NCBI GenBank assembly: GCA_021819585.1
Contig: JAKAQS010000002.1
Location: 1-51,475 of the forward strand
Direction: 5' to 3'
DNA: 51,475 nt
DNA from: Acidobacteriota bacterium
GTDB taxonomy: Bacteria > Acidobacteriota > Terriglobia > Terriglobales > Acidobacteriaceae
The notes beneath the pieces are model-generated. The model was not told the origin of the DNA, did not search any database, and was given only the letters and a program-made list of their open reading frames with translations. Below, piece after piece: positions 51,400-51,475 of this stretch (its first letter is position 1; every line of letters starts with the position of its first letter). The position numbers and the translations under genes were made by a program.

Positions 51400-51475
51400 A
51401 TGAAGATGACCCCCTATATCAACCTTCCCGGCACGTGCCGGGAAGCGCTCCGCTTCTACGCGGAGCACTTAGCCC
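51400..51475 (+). CDS. VOC/PhnB-like protein, 5' end only
   Basis: The window ends inside this gene, so it is missing from the ORF track. An ATG at 51400 with AAGGAGG 9 bases upstream starts MKMTPYINLPGTCREALRFY, followed by AEHLA. This is the opening of PhnB/YjdN-like members of the VOC (glyoxalase-bleomycin resistance) superfamily, which begin MxMxPYLxFxGxCREAxxFY. Only about 25 codons are present. Function beyond the fold cannot be told. Confidence 0.75.
   Translation, partial: MKMTPYINLPGTCREALRFYAEHLA

Overview
The window looks like a chromosomal segment of a soil-type Acidobacteriota (Terriglobia / Acidobacteriaceae-like). This is an inference from gene style: GC-rich DNA, many secreted carbohydrate-active enzymes, a giant NHL plus Ig-like repeat surface protein, Tat-like and Sec signal peptides, and GC-rich terminator-like hairpins without U-tracts. 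No rRNA, tRNA, CRISPR or intact mobile element was seen.

Layout. (1) 1-6.3 kb: a secreted GH27 alpha-galactosidase, then a decayed zone with a broken proline-racemase-like gene whose catalytic Cys is lost, a probable IS256-like scrap, an intact GntR/FCD regulator, an IS3-family transposase tail, and a secreted DUF885 metallopeptidase-like protein. (2) 6.3-10.1 kb: a large exported six-hairpin-like protein of unknown family and a secreted permuted papain-fold protein. (3) 10.4-13.6 kb: a larE-larC-larB cluster for the nickel-pincer nucleotide cofactor, with no larA in view. (4) 13.9-16.8 kb: a cytochrome c, PyrR, a zinc-ribbon membrane protein and a lipoprotein. (5) 17.4-27.2 kb: a sugar-phosphate locus tkt-rpiA-gnd-zwf-pgl-glk followed by ahcY, all on the plus strand. 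It covers glucose phosphorylation, the whole oxidative pentose phosphate branch, and two non-oxidative enzymes. (6) 27.4-36.0 kb, minus strand: a pectin / rhamnogalacturonan operon read as GH106 rhamnosidase, GH28 polygalacturonase, a GH105 unsaturated-glycuronyl hydrolase fused to two VOC domains, KduD, KduI and a secreted cupin. Three consecutive junctions overlap by 4 bases. (7) 36.5-45.1 kb, minus strand: a GAF-PAS histidine kinase, an outer-membrane barrel, the NHL/Ig repeat protein with a hairpin-rich leader, and an M61 peptidase. (8) 45.2-51.5 kb: a Fic AMPylase-type protein behind a palindromic operator candidate, a gene of unknown function broken by one frameshift, a sodium:solute symporter, a DUF1440-like membrane protein, an aldehyde dehydrogenase, and the start of a VOC/PhnB-like gene cut by the window edge.

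How the genes work together. The pectin operon would strip rhamnose and (unsaturated) galacturonate from pectic fragments outside the cytoplasm. KduI and KduD then turn the unsaturated uronate product into 2-keto-3-deoxygluconate. The sugar-phosphate locus supplies NAD(P)H and pentose phosphates from glucose. The most unusual item is the GH105-VOC-VOC fusion. Other points worth checking are the secreted cupin beside kduI, the operator-like palindromes before zwf and fic, a recurring intergenic hairpin type, and the hairpin-rich leader of the NHL/Ig protein.
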